DNA from: Thinopyrum elongatum
Lineage: Eukaryota > Streptophyta > Magnoliopsida > Poales > Poaceae
Direction: 5' to 3'
Assembly (NCBI GenBank): GCA_011799875.1
Contig: CM022302.1
Location: 523,356,228-523,420,227, forward strand
Length of the DNA stretch: 64,000 bases
Below are positions 33,901 through 46,618 of this stretch, one piece after another. The notes beneath the pieces are model-generated. The model saw only the letters and a program-made list of their open reading frames with translations, had not been told where the DNA came from and made no database searches. Made by a program: the position numbers and the translations under genes. Every line of letters begins with the position of its first letter. Positions within the stretch are counted from its first letter, which is position 1.

Positions 33901-35326
33901 TAAGGAAGCGCAAGCCAAAGATGCTGAGATTGACCTGATGAAGAAAGAGCTTCACCTAGATAAGTACCGGGATTTCTCAGTTGCTGAAGATGGAACATTA
34001 TATTTCCGAGACCGCATCGTAGTACCTCGCTTCGAGCTTATGACTGACAAGGTCATGAAGGAGGCTCATGATACACCGCTGTCTATCCATCCGGGTAGCA
34101 CCAAGATGTATCGCGATCTCCGACAGAGGTACTGGTGGTCCAGAATGAAGCAGGACATTGCTCGATACGTTGCTGAATGTGACGTATGCCGTCGCGTGAA
34201 AGCAGAACATCAGAAGCCTGCTGGAATTCTTCAGCCACTTCCTATTCCTCTGTGAAAGTGGGATAAAGTGCAGATGGATTTCATTACTGGTCTTCCCAAG
34301 TCTCAGAAAGGTCACGACGCTATTCTTGTCGTCGTCGATCAACTTTCCAAGGTTGCTCATTTCCTACCTGTCAAGGAGACTATCACTGCTAGCCAGCTAG
34401 CAGAGCTGTATATCTCCAGAATCATTTCACTCCACGGTATTCCGAAGGAGATCAGTTCGGACCGTGGCGGTCTTTTCACGTCCAAGTTCTGGGAAAGTTT
34501 TCAAGAAGCTATGGGAACTCACATTACATGGAGTTCAGCTTATCATCCCCAATCCCAAGGACAAGTCGAACGAGTAAATCAAGTGCTTGAAGATATGCTT
34601 CGCGCTTGTGTTATATCCGTCGGTAAGAAATGGGAGGAATCTCTCCCGTATGCCGAGTTCTCTTATAACAACAGTTATCAAGCCAGCATGAAAATGGCCC
34701 CCTTCGAAGTGCTTTATGGATGTAAGTGTCGAACCCCTCTGAACTGGTCAGAAACTGGGGAACGACCTCTCGTGGGACCGGACATTATTCAACATGCTGA
34801 AGAACAAGTCAGAATTGTCCGAGAAAATCTCAAAGCAGCTCAGGACCGTCAGAAGAGCAATTATGATCGCAAGCGATGGGGTCTGACTTATCAACCAGGT
34901 GATCATGCTTATCTTCGTGTCACTCCTATGAAGGGCACCCGTTGTTTCGGAATCAAGGGCAAGCTAGCTCCCCGCTATATTGGTCCTTTCCGCATCGTGG
35001 CTAGACGTGGACAGGTGGCTTATAAATTGGAGTTGCCGCCGCAATTCTCTCATATCCACGACGTCTTCCACGTGTCGCAACTTCGAAAATGCTTCAAGGA
35101 ATCTCCGCACCGCGCAGTGGATCATGAGATGCTTCAGCTGCAAGATGACTTATCTTATAAGGAGCATCCGATCTGCATCCTTGATGAAGCTGAACGTCGA
35201 ACTCGTCAGAAGACGACCAAGTTCCTGAAAGTGCAGTGGTCGAACCACACTGAAGAAGAAGCCACTTGGGAACACGAGGATCATCTTCGGGAAGAATATC
35301 CCGACCTCTTTCCTTCTACCTCCTAA
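30916..35326 (+). pseudogene. Chromovirus gag-pol, copy 1 (one frameshift, three stops)
   Basis: Polyprotein in order: Gag (from [19 protein letters not shown]), zinc knuckle [14 protein letters not shown] (31792-31833), protease DSGASHS (about 32040), reverse transcriptase with YLDD (32986-32997), RNase H (YCDAS about 33430, TDHQS about 33620), integrase zinc finger and core (MDFITG, SSDRGG, GQVERVN), GPF/Y region, and chromodomain at the C-terminus (about 35165-35320), which in this group directs integration to marked chromatin. An extra A near 33640 shifts the frame, ending at TAA 33661-33663. In the restored frame there are TGA codons at 33707-33709, 33794-33796 and 34253-34255. Protease, RT core and integrase catalytic residues otherwise look intact. 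The start was chosen at ATG 30916, one base after an AGCAG acceptor-like sequence, because the inverted copy has the same context. Confidence 0.93.
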
Positions 35327-35350
35327 ATTCTCGGGACGAGAATTTCTTTT

Positions 35351-35364
35351 AGAGGAGGAGAACT
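35351..35364 (+). other. Polypurine tract of copy 1
   Basis: AGAGGAGGAGAACT directly precedes the 3' LTR; it would prime plus-strand synthesis. Confidence 0.88.
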
Positions 35365-38300
35365 TGTAACACCCCTGTGTAACTACCACTGTGATCAACT
35401 GCTAATATTGCCAAGTCATATCATTTGCAGTGCCTAAACATAGTGGTTACCCAAAGCAAATCAACTACAATCTGAAAATCAACTCAAATTCCAAAAGTGC
35501 AAAATAAACTTTGCTCAAACACCTTTGGAAAAATGTTCACTAATTAGCAAATATTCCAGATGCACTGATAAAAATATAGCCATTGATACTTGGGTTGGAT
35601 AAGAGGTTCAAACCACATGAAACAGTACCAAAATAACCATATTAAATTCATTTCAAATTCAAATAAAATCCAAATTTGGCTCAAACCAATTTTTGTTAAA
35701 GGCTAATATTACATATTAATAGTTGGGTCAACTCTCACATTTTACAAAAGTGCTTAAGTGTGCTAGCTATTTCGAAACAGAAAAGAAATAAAAGAAAACG
35801 TAAAACAGAAAACAGAAAAATAAGACGAGGCAGTGTGCACTGGGCCTTAGTGCACAGTGCCCCGACAGCCGGCCCATCTGGCCCAACCATCTCTCTCCCT
35901 CGCGCTGTCGTCCTCCCCCTGGTCGAGCGCGCGCGCGCCGGCGCGGCGCCGACACCGACGGAACAGGGACGAGGAGGGGATAAGGGCGAGGCCCGTCCAC
36001 TCCCTCTGGCCTCCCTCGCCACTCTCCCCCTCTCTCCGCTTGCTCTCCACCTCGTTCCCCTCCAGACTCCATCGCCACCGAACGCCATCGCCACTGCACC
36101 GCGCCCGTCTCCGCGGCCACAGCTGCTACCTCGCTCTGCCGGCTTGACAAGGAGCTCCGCCATCGACTACTCCATCGAACGGTGAACTCAGTTGGAGCGG
36201 GGGAGCACTAAGGAGCTGGATCGACCTCATCTTCTTCCTCGAACGTCGTCGATCTTCTTCGTCGCCGGCGAGCCGCTGCAGCTACTAATCTCCCAACGGC
36301 CATTCGTGCGTGCCGCAAGGTGAGCCACAGCTCCTTCCCGCACCCTTCTTTCTATTCCGGCGTGCCCGTAGCGGCTGCTCCACGGGAGCCCGAACCCAGC
36401 TCCGCCGCGGTGCTCGCCGCCGTCACTTCCGGCGTTGCCATGCACAACCAAGATCACCGTCGTGCTCCACGCGTCTCTAGGGCCCCGTAGAACCGCTCCG
36501 CCGAGCTTGCCATGCACCAAGGTGCCACTTCCGATCGGAGCCGAACCCCGGCGCCCGCCCCGTCGCTCACCGCCATCGTTTTAGGTCGTCTCCGGCCGAG
36601 CCAGTGCCACCACTCGACGCGGCTCAGAGCGTTCATTCGAACGCCGCAAACCCCGCGCGATTTGGTGCCCTCTAGAGGGATTCCGAGCCACTCCGGCGAG
36701 GCGCCGCCGCGAAAACGGTCGCCGGCGCAACTCCGGCGACCCAGCTGACGTGGCTGGCGTGGGGTCCACCCTGGGACGCTGACCAGTGGGCCCCCTGGCC
36801 ATTTTGACCACGTTGACCACGGTCAACCGTGGTTACTATTCACCCTAAGCCACTGACTTGTGGTCCCTCTCTGTTAAATCAGTCTAATTAAACTGTTTAA
36901 TTAAAAAGATCTAATTATCTTAGTCTAAACACTCACTGACAGAAGGGTCCCACCTGTTTAATTAACCCTGTTGATTAATTTAATTCACTATTAGACAAAC
37001 AAAGGCTGACATGTGGGTCCCACTGGACCCACATGTCAGGTTTGACCATGGCCAGCCGCTGTTGACTTGCTGATGTCAGCATGGCATCATGCTGACGTCA
37101 TATTTCCCTTTTCTATTAATATAAATAAATTCCAGAAAATCATTTAAACTTTGAAAATTAATAACTTTTAAACCGTAGCTCAGATCGAAAAAGTTAAAAC
37201 ATGAAAGTTGCTCAGAACGACGAGACGAGTCAGATCGTGCCGTCTGTTTCCTTGCCGGAACCTCCTATGTAGAAGAACTCGTAACTCTGGGCCCGAATCC
37301 GGTAGATGAATAGTGCACATACACCAGTTAATAAATCCCAGATTAATTCTAAAAATAACTAAAATGACTTAGAGGCATATTTAGGCAACCCTGCACTGCA
37401 TCATAGCATCGCACGCACTGTGTTGCATCTGTTTGCATTATATTTACTTGTTTCTTCCCCCTCTTCTCTTTCGATAGACCCCGACATTGCCGTAGCTCCT
37501 GAGGAAGACGCCACTCCGGAGTACGACTACGTCCCCGACGACCCTGCCCTTGCCGTCGAGCAGACAGGCAAGCACCCCCATTTTGAGCATTTCAATATCG
37601 CCCACTCTCTTCTCTCTTATGCTTGCATTAGAAGTTACTGCTGCTACTGTTGTCCTACATCTGCTGCATAGCCTGTTTTATTGTAACCTACTTTTGATAC
37701 CTGCCTGCTCTCCTAAACTGTTTAGTATAGGATGGGTAGAGCCTTATCAGAGACCCACTTGTCCCGACTGCCCCGCTGGACTCTCAGAAGACCCGAACAA
37801 TGGGATCGAAGATTAGAACCTGGCACCGCACGTCACTTCCCTTAAGATGCTCGACTCTGCTGTGTTACTATCGAGTGCCGAGGGTGTTACCTCGTCAGCA
37901 CTTCTGATGATAACCTTGTAGGTTAGTTATTCGGTCGTGGTAAGCGAGGGTGATTCCTCCTACACCACCCCCGATAACGACGTCGTCGTGCAACTTCTCA
38001 AGTGTGGACCTCGAGGGTGATACCTCCTTCGTTCACCTTGATGATAACATCGAGTGGGAATTCCATCGAGGGTGATTCCTCAGGGTTCCCTTCGGTGTTA
38101 GACACACAGCTACTTTGGATATTATGACTTGACTTTGAACCATGATACTAAAGACGGGTCGGCCCTGAGGGGTACCCGCGCGAGCATGGATGCGAAGTGA
38201 TGTGGAGTCGGGTTGACCTGAGAGGTGCCCGCGAGATAACTACGAGGCGTGGCCGGGCATTCTTAGCCCTTGCCGCAAGTCCTCGAGACGGGGCAACGGG

Positions 38301-39569
38301 GTCACATCGATCGTGAATCTCTGCTCGTTTCCGCGCGCTCCTAATCCACTAATGGTTTGGATATTTGATCCGAGGGGCCTCTGGCCTGATAGCACTAACC
38401 ATCATGTGGGCATAGTATGGGCGTTCTGCGTCGTACACTTCAGTCGAAGCTTAATGGACGTCAGCAACTGATGCGGCACACGCTGGGTTGGACTGGGAAC
38501 ACAACCGCGCTTGTATAAGGGGTTGCTAGGTCTGCTCACCGGCGGTGCACGTAACGTGCAGGAGTTCCCGGGGCGAAGGCCCAAGACCCCTGGCGGCATA
38601 GGTTAGACCGGCGTGCTGACCTCTCTGATAAGTATTTGGTCGGGTTGCGGCGTGTTGCTTAGCCGAGGCCGGGCATGACCCAGAAAAGTGTGTCCGGCCG
38701 GAGTTAAGCGAGCATGGTGGGTAAGTTGGTGCACCCCTGCAGGGAAGAAACTTCTATCGATAGCCTGTCCTACGGTAACGGACACTCGGAGTTGTATCCC
38801 GATCGGTACAACTAGAACATGACTTGAGATGAGAACTGGATAGTATGGCTCTGGGATTGCTTTCTCGCAGGGAGTCGAGGAAGAATCTCTAGCCGAGGAT
38901 TGATGACACAGCTATACTTTACATTATGTTATTCTGCTCTCTTCTAATGCTGCAAGACTGTTGAAGATGCTGAAGATGCTAGTCTTCGATAGGACTAGGC
39001 TTTTCCCCTCTATTCTGGCATTTCTGCAGCCCAGTCCACATATAGAGCCCTCCTTTGAAAATGTTGCATATGTAGTGTAGATCCTTGCTTGCTGAGTACT
39101 TCGGATGAGTACTCACGCTTGCTTTATTTTCCTTTTTCCCCCTTTATCCCTTTGTCGCATCCAGACGACGGAGCCCCGGAGCCAGTTGTCCCCGTCGACG
39201 ACCACTACTACTACCAGCCCGGAGAGTACTACTACTACGAGGAGCCGACCGACGACCAGGAGTAGGATTCGGAGGGTCCAGGGCAGGAGGCCCATGCCTT
39301 TAGATCGTAGAGTTTTATTTTGCCCCGCCTCTGTGAAGGCTTATCTCTCTCTGTAATATATCTGTACCCAGATATCTAATGCTTCCGCTGACGCTTGTAT
39401 GCCATCGAGCTATGTATTCGAGCCCTCGAGGCCCTGGCTTGTAATATAAAGCTTGTATGAATTTATTTATGTTTTAGAGTTGTGTTGTGATATCTTCAAG
39501 TGAGTCCTTAGGCTTGATCGTGTGCATTTGTGTGTATGATTAGTGCACGATTAAGCCGGGGTCGTCACA
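35365..39569 (+). repeat. 3' LTR of chromovirus copy 1 (4205 bp)
   Basis: Matches 25298-29507 from TGTAACACCC to GTCGTCACA with scattered substitutions and small indels. It carries the same exon-like segments (37478-37567; 39165-39265). The two LTRs appear more diverged from each other than those of copy 2, in line with the greater damage to copy 1's pol; I did not compute identity. Confidence 0.95.
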
Positions 39570-40086
39570 CTATCCCCATTGTGGAAGGCACCGTTGCCCT
39601 TGAAGATTAAGATTTTTGTATGGCAGCTCCTCCGTGACCGTCTGCCTTCGGGGACCGAGGTGTTGAAACGCCATGGTCCGGGCAATGGCCTTTGCCCTTT
39701 GTGCCATGACCCGGAAATGGGAACGCACATTTTGTTCTCTTGCATAGCAGCGCAGGCACTTTGGTGCTTTGTTCGTGAGGCTCTAGGGCCAGAGTGGGAG
39801 GCTCATGACCTTGCAGAGTTTCTGCAGGTTAGGGCCACTCAGGTTGGCCGTAAGCGCCGACTGTTCTGGCTCATCTTCGCGGCTATGATGTGGACTCTCT
39901 GGACTACTCGCAACAAGATGGTGATTGAGCGGGTGTTCCCGCGACGTGCTTCTGACTCGTTCTTCAAATTTCTTGCCTTCTTGCAGCACTGGCATCCGCT
40001 CGCTAGGCCGAGGGATCGTGATCGACTTCAACTATTCCTGGACGCCCTGGTGTCTACCGCGCGTCGGCTCTCCGACCGCTCGCATG
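39570..40086 (+). pseudogene. LINE fragment 2: C-terminal RT zinc-binding domain
   Basis: Resumes the LINE frame after the CTATC duplication: PLWKAPLPLKIKIFVWQLLRDRLP followed by CPLCHDPEMGTHILFSC, the zf-RVT domain found at the C-terminus of plant LINE ORF2. The frame is open to the insertion point of the next element. The junction SP/LW is in frame with fragment 1 once one TSD copy is removed, which confirms the nesting. Confidence 0.93.
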
Positions 40087-42360
40087 TGTAACATCCCCAG
40101 ATATCAACCCTGTCATCAAACTAATTAATTGACCATGTCATAATGATCATTCTAAATAAATTGCAACTAGGAAATAATTCAACTCCAATTCAAAATCCAA
40201 AATGCAAGTCAAATAATTGCTTCCTCAAATACTCAAACAAAATAGTTCATCATGTTGCAAATATTCCCAAGGCAATTATAAAGTTGAAACCAATATTTCT
40301 GGAGTTCCCAAATTACCCCTGGGAATTATAAACAGTACCCAAGTCAGCCGTTTAATCACTTTTCCATTTATACAAAATTCAAATGGAATCAATAAAACCT
40401 TCAAACCATTTTGTGCAGTACCTAATGTTGCAAAGTAATTATGTGGCCAAGCTCCACATTTTTGCTAAATGGTTTGGCTGCTTAAAATAATGCAAAAGAC
40501 TACTGTGAAATAAAAACAGAAAAAGGCCGGGGCGTACTATGCACTTAGGCCTATGGGCTACAGTGCCTGGCCCAGCCCACTCCCCGCTCATCTGCTACCT
40601 CGCGCGCTGTCGCGCGGGCGCACCGACACGGCGGCGCTCATCGTGCTGTCGCCCATCCGGCGGCTCCGCGACGCCGATAAGGACTGCCCGAGCTCCTCTC
40701 CCTCCCCTGCAACCCTATCCACTCCCAGATCTCGCCCTCTCGCTCTTCTTCTCCCTCCCGCACATCGCCCGAACGCCGACGACATGGCCGAGCTCCTCGC
40801 CGACGCCACGGACATCCCCAGCACCTGAGGCCGAGCTCGATCGCTCCGCATGTTCCCTCTCCTTCCTCTCCGACTGCTGGTTCAAGGGCTACGCCACCAC
40901 AGCGCGGGGATCGAGTGCTTCTTCGTCTTCGGTCACCGGAGCATCTCCAACGAATGCCGGCGAACTGCTGCTCCTAAGCTACCACCGGGCCTTCATGCGC
41001 CCCCACGGTGAGCAGCAGCATCTTTCCCCTCTCCTCCCCGTCCGTTTGCGCCACCGTAGCGCCGTAGCCATCGCCGCCCGAGAACATCGCCGCCGCGGAG
41101 CTCGCCGTCGGCGATGCTGCCCATATCATGGCCGTGCGAGTGCAGGAACGCACCCAGCGCCTCCCAGCGGTTCGAACGCGCCCCTCCACCCCGTCTGTTG
41201 TGCCCTTTGGCTCCGTTTCCAAACGCGGCCGAATGCCGGCATCTGCCTCCGTGCTCGCCATCATCACCACGGCCCTCCTCCGGCCGAGCCACCGCCTCCA
41301 TTAGATCCGCGACTTCACCCGCGTCCGAACGCGCCACTCCGCACGCCAAACGGTGGCCGGAGACGCGATTCCGACCCCCTCCAGTGCGCGCCGCCGTCGT
41401 TTTGGTCGCCGGCGAGCCGCCGGTCGATGCCAACGTGGCCAACCTGGGCCACCCCCTTGGGTCGCTGACTGTGGGCCCGAGGGGCCTAGTTGACTAGGTT
41501 GACCCAGTCAACATGCTGACTGGGCAGCCCCAGCCACTGACAGGTGGGCCCCGCTGCTAATTAGTTTAAAAAAAATTGTTCTAATAATTAAAAGTTAATT
41601 AGATAAATTTGATGACCCTCTGACATATGGGGCCCGCCCCCTAATTAATCCTGATATTTAAATTAGTTCACTAATAAGCTAACAGAGGCTGACATGTGGG
41701 TCCCACTGGACCCACATGTCAGGTTTGACCCTGGTCAGCCGCTGTTGACTGCTGACGTCACAGTGACGTCATGCTGATGTCATAAATCATTTTTTGAAAA
41801 TAAAATAAATCCAGAAAATCATTTAATCTTTGAAAATTAATAGCTTTTAAGCCGTAGCTTGGATCGAAAAACTTAAAACATGAAAGTTGCTCAGAACGAC
41901 GAGACGAATCTAATTGTGTCGTCTGTTTCCATGTCGGAACCTCCTACGTAGGAGAACTCGTAACTCTGAGCCCGATTCCGGTAGATGAATAGTGCACACA
42001 CACTGATTAATAAATCCCGCGATAATCCTAAAAATAACTAAAGTGACCTAGATGCATCTTTAGGCAACCCTGCACTGCATCATAGCATAGCACACACTGT
42101 GTTGCATCTGTTGCATTATGTTTACCTGTTTCTTCCCCCTCTTCTCTCTCGGTAGACCCCGACGTTGACGTAGCTCCCGAGGCAGACGCAGCTCCGGAGT
42201 ACGACTACGTCCCCGACGACACCACTGAAGACCTTGCCCTTGCCGCAAAGCAAACATGCAAGCACCCCCATTTTGAACATGCCTATATCGCCTATTCTCT
42301 TCTCTCTTATGCTTGCATTAGAATTGCTGCTGCTGCTGTTATCCTATATCTGTTGCATAG
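40087..42360 (+). repeat. Solo LTR of the same chromovirus family, left part
   Basis: Starts TGTAACATCCCC and follows the LTR order seen in copy 1 (GC-rich leader zone, GTGGGTCCCACTGGACCCAC block, acidic exon-like segment 42156-42257). It is cut at 42360 by inverted copy 2; the rest lies at 56661-58547. More diverged from copies 1 and 2 than they are internally. The open frame at 40539-41468 is GC-rich leader sequence with frames open in several phases and is not supported as a gene. Confidence 0.92.
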
Positions 42361-45300
42361 TGTGACGACCCCGGCTTAATCGTGCACTAATCATACACGC
42401 AAATGCGCACGATCAAGCCTAAGGACTCACTTGAAGATATCACAACACAACTCTAAAACATAAATAAAGTCATACAAGCTTAATATTACAAGCCAGGGCC
42501 TCGAGGGCTCGAATACATAGTTCGATGGCATACAAGCGTTAGCGGAAGCATTAGATATCTGAGTACAAATATATTACAGAGAGAGAAAGAGATAAGCCTT
42601 CGCAGAGGCGGGGTAAAATAAAATACTACGATCGTAAGGCGTAGGCCTCCTGCCCTGGACCCTCCGATCCTACTCCTGGTCGTCAGTCGGCTCCTCGTAG
42701 AAGTAGTACTCGCCAGGCGGGTAGTAGTACTGATCGTCGGCTGGGGCGTCTGGCTCAGGGGCTCCGTCGTCTGGTGGCATCAAATGGAATATGGGGAAAA
42801 AGAAAATAAAGCAAACATGAGTACTCATCCGAAGTACTCAGCAAGCAAGGATCTACACTACATATGCATCATTTTCAAAGGGGGCTGTATATGTGGACTG
42901 GGCTGCAGAAATGCCAGAATAGAGGGGGAAAGCCTAGTCCTATCGAAGACTAGCATCTTCAACAATCTTCGACAGTCTTGCAGCAATAGACGAGAACAGA
43001 TGAACATAATATAAAGTAGTAGTAGTAGTATCATCAACCTCGACCTGAGATCCTTTCTCGACTCCCTGCGAGAAAGCAATCCCAGAGCCGTACTATTCAG
43101 TCCTCATCACATGTTCTAGTTGTACCGATCGGGATACAACTCCGAGTGTCCGTTACCGTAGGACAGGCTATCGATAGAAGTTTCTTCCCTGCAGGGGTGC
43201 ACCAACTTACCCACCACGCTCGCTTAACTCTGGCCGGACACACTTTTCTGGGTCATGCCCGGCCTCGGCTAAGCAACACGCCGCAACCCGACCAAATACT
43301 TAACAGAGAGGTCAGCACGCCGGACTAACCTATGCCCCCAGGGGTCTTGGGCCATCGCCCCGGACGCTCCTGCACGTTGCGTACACCGCCGGTGAGCAGA
43401 CCTAGCAACCCCTTAATACAAGCGCGGTTGCGTTCCCAGTCCAACCCAGCGTGTGCCGCTCAGTTGCTGACGTCTATTAAGCTTCGGCTGAAGTATACGA
43501 CGCAGAACGCCCATACTATGCTCATGTGATGGTTAGTGCTATCGGGCCAGAGGCCCCTCGGATCAAATATCCAAACCGTAGTGGATTAGGAGCGCGCGGA
43601 AACGAGCAGAGACTCACGATCGATGTGACCCCGTCGCCCCGTCTCGAGGACTTGCGGCAAGGGCTAAGAATGCCCGGCCACGCCTCGTAGTTATCTCGCG
43701 GGCACCATCCAGGTCAACCCGACTCCACATCACTTCGCGTTAAGCTCGCGCGGGTACCCCTCAGGGCCGACCCGTCTTTAGTACCATAGTTTAGTGCAAG
43801 TCATAATATCCAAGGTAACTGTGTGTCTGACACCGAAGGGAACCCTAAGGAATCACCCTCGAGGGAATTCCCGCTCGATGTTATCATCAAGGTGAACGAA
43901 GGAGGAATCACCCTCGAGGTCCACCTTGAGGAGTTGCGCGACGACGTCGTTATCGGTGGTGGTGTAGGAGGAATCACCCTCGCTTACCACGACCGAGTAA
44001 CTAACCTACAAGGTTAACATCAGAAGTGCTGACGAGGTATCACCCTCGGCACTCATTGTTAACCCAGCAGTGTCGGCAACTAAGGGGAAGTGATGTGCGG
44101 TGTCAGGGTCTGGTCTTCAATCCCGAAGTTCGGGTCTTCTGATGTCCAGCAGGGCAGTCGGGATCATGTGGGGGTCTCTGTCGTGTCTCTACCCAGCCTA
44201 TACTAAGCAGTCTAGGATAACCAGTAAGGTAACAAAGCAGGGTACAATAATCAGGCTATGCAGCAGATATAGGAAAACAGTAGCAGTAGCAGTTCTAATG
44301 CAAGCATAAGAGAGAAGGGAATAGGCGATATAGGCATGCTCAAAATGGGGGTGCTTGCCTGTTTGCTCTGGGGCAAGGGCAAGGTCTTCTGTGGTACCGT
44401 CGGGGACGTAGTCGTACTCCTGTGCGGCGTCTGCCTTGGGAGCTACGTCAACGTCGGGGTCTACCGAGAGAGAAGAGGGGGAAGAAACAGGTAAACATAA
44501 TGCAAACAATTGCAATACGGTGCGTGTGAAGCTATGATGCAGTGCAGGGTTGCCTAATTATGCATCTAAGTCATTTTAGTTATTTTTAGAATTATTCTGG
44601 GATTTATTTACCGAAGTGTGTGCACTATTCATCTACCGGATACGGGTTCGGAGTTACGAGTTCTTCTACGTAGGGGTTTCCGATGAAGAAACGGATGGCA
44701 TGATCAGACTCGGCTCGTCGTTCTGAGCAAGTTTCATGTTTTAAGTTTTTCGATCTGAGCTACGGTTTAAAAGATATGAATTTTTAAAGATTATTTGAAT
44801 TTTCTGAAATTTATTTATTTACAGAAAATGAATTATGACGTCAGCATGATGTCAGGATGACATCAGCAAGTCAACAGCGGCTGACTAAGTCAAATATGAC
44901 ATGTGGGTCCAGTGGGACCCACATGTCAGCCCCTGTGGCTTTAACAGAGTTTAAACTAACTTAATTAGATTGATTAAGGGGGTGGACCCCACATGTCATA
45001 GACCCATTTAGCTAACTAATCAGTTTTTATTTAATTAAACCACTATTAGACTAATTAGCCGCGCAGGGCCCATATGTCAGCGGCCGTAGTTGCCACGTCA
45101 TCATGGTTGACTTGGTCAACAGGTCAACGCGGGCGCCTGGGCCCACGGGTCAGTGACCCAGGGCGACACACGTGGCGGCCACGTCGGCGCCGGCGCCGGA
45201 GATCGCTCCGGCGACCAATTTCGCGGCGGCCGCTCGCCGGAGTTCGTCGGATTTGCGTTTTAGCGCACCATTTCGCGCGCGGTTGACAGCGTTCGAACGA

Positions 45301-46580
45301 GGACTCGACGCCGCGTCCATATATGGTGTCGGAACGGACCGGGGAGGCCTAACGTGACGGCAGCGTCCTCATCGGCGGCGATGGAAACTCGGTCGTGCTC
45401 GGGTTCGAGCATAGGGGCTCGCCCGAGCCAAGCTGCTGCTTGCAAGCGACGCGCATGACCACCAGAAGCTCGGCGGTGCCACCAACGCGGTGTGAGGTGC
45501 ACTGCAGCGAAGGCTGTGAGCTCGCCGGCGGCGACCATGGTGCGGCCATGGTGATAAGGTGGCTACGGCGAAGAACGCAGCGCGAGGAGAGAAGAGGAGG
45601 GAGGGAGGAGCTCACCGCGCGGTCACGTAAGACCCGTGGATGCTTTGGAGCTGCAGAGGCGTCGCCGGAGACGACGAAGAATGGCGGCGACCGAGGAGGA
45701 AGACGACGGCGCGAGCTCGATGCTGAGGCACCCAGCTCCTCCAGGCGGTGCCAGTCGAAGCAGCAGTCGCCTGCGGAGCTGCGGGGCACGGAGAGGCGGC
45801 GTGGGGAGGCCAGTGGCCACGGCGGCGGCGATTCGTGGCGACGGTGGCGTTCGGCCACCGGATCTGAGGAGGGGAGAGGAGGCGAGGCGAGTGAGGGAAA
45901 GAGGGGAAGAGTGCGCGGGCGACCAGGGGAGATGGATGGCTCGTCCTTATCTCCTCGCCCGTCAGTGGGGTGGTCGCGCTGTCGCCGTTCGGCCGGTCGG
46001 TGCCGGCGCAGCCATGCGCGCGCTGACACGGCATCGGAGAGAGAGGGAGAGAGCTAGGTGGGCTGGGCCTCAGGCACTGTGCACTAGTGGCAGTGCACAG
46101 TGGCCTTTTCTTTTTTTTTCTATTCTTTTCTGTTTTGCTTTTCCTTTTATTTCCTTCTGTTCTGAAATGTTTAGGGCTCTTTTGCACTTTTGATAAAGGT
46201 GGGAGTTGGTCCAAATATTGTGATGCAATAATATCTCTCACCAAAAAGTGGTTTGGACTGATTTGAAGTTTGTTTGAATTTATTATGATTTTAAATATAT
46301 CAAATATTCTGTTTTTGGGTCTGTTCCAAATTGTTTGAGCCACTTATCCAACTCCAACTTTATTGTTGATGATTTTACCAATGTCCTTGAATTATTTGCC
46401 ATCCAATGAACATTTTCCCAACAGAGTTTGAACAACTTTATATTTCACTTTTGAATTTGAGTTGATTTTCAGATGTGAATTTGAATTGGATCATTAACCC
46501 ATATGACTTGGTACTGCAAATGATCATGACTTGGCAGTTTTAACAGAGTGTCACAGGGCTTATTACAAGGGGGTGTTACA
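42361..46580 (-). repeat. 3' LTR of chromovirus copy 2 (4220 bp)
   Basis: Reads TGTGACGACC...GTGTTACA on the plus strand, the complement of TGTAACACCC...GTCGTCACA. Contains the acidic (44359-44460) and Tyr-rich (42670-42770) exon-like segments on the minus strand. Confidence 0.95.
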
Positions 46581-46601
46581 AGTTCTCCTCCTCTAAAAGA
46601 A
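46581..46601 (-). other. Polypurine tract of copy 2
   Basis: On the minus strand, AAAAGAGGAGGAGAACT abuts the 3' LTR, matching copy 1. Confidence 0.88.
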
Positions 46602-46618
46602 ATTCTCGTCCCGAGAAT

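Larger units (their letters stand above)
25298..39569 (+). mobile_element. Full-length Gypsy chromovirus (copy 1), 14.3 kb
   Basis: Complete LTR retrotransposon with 4.2-kb LTRs, tRNA-Met primer site, an extra ORF, gag-pol ending in a chromodomain, and a purine tract. The TSD is CTATC (25293-25297 and 39570-39574). Domain order and the chromodomain place it among chromoviruses; long LTRs and the sequence style suggest the Tekay/Del clade, which is an inference. Pol is interrupted by one frameshift and three stops, so this copy is not autonomous. Confidence 0.95.

Noticed and set aside
43823..44017. 64-codon frame with GGITLEV-type repeats, antisense in copy 2 LTRs
   Set aside because: It is the reverse reading of the spaced GAGGGTGATNCCTC motifs; the repetition comes from those motifs.
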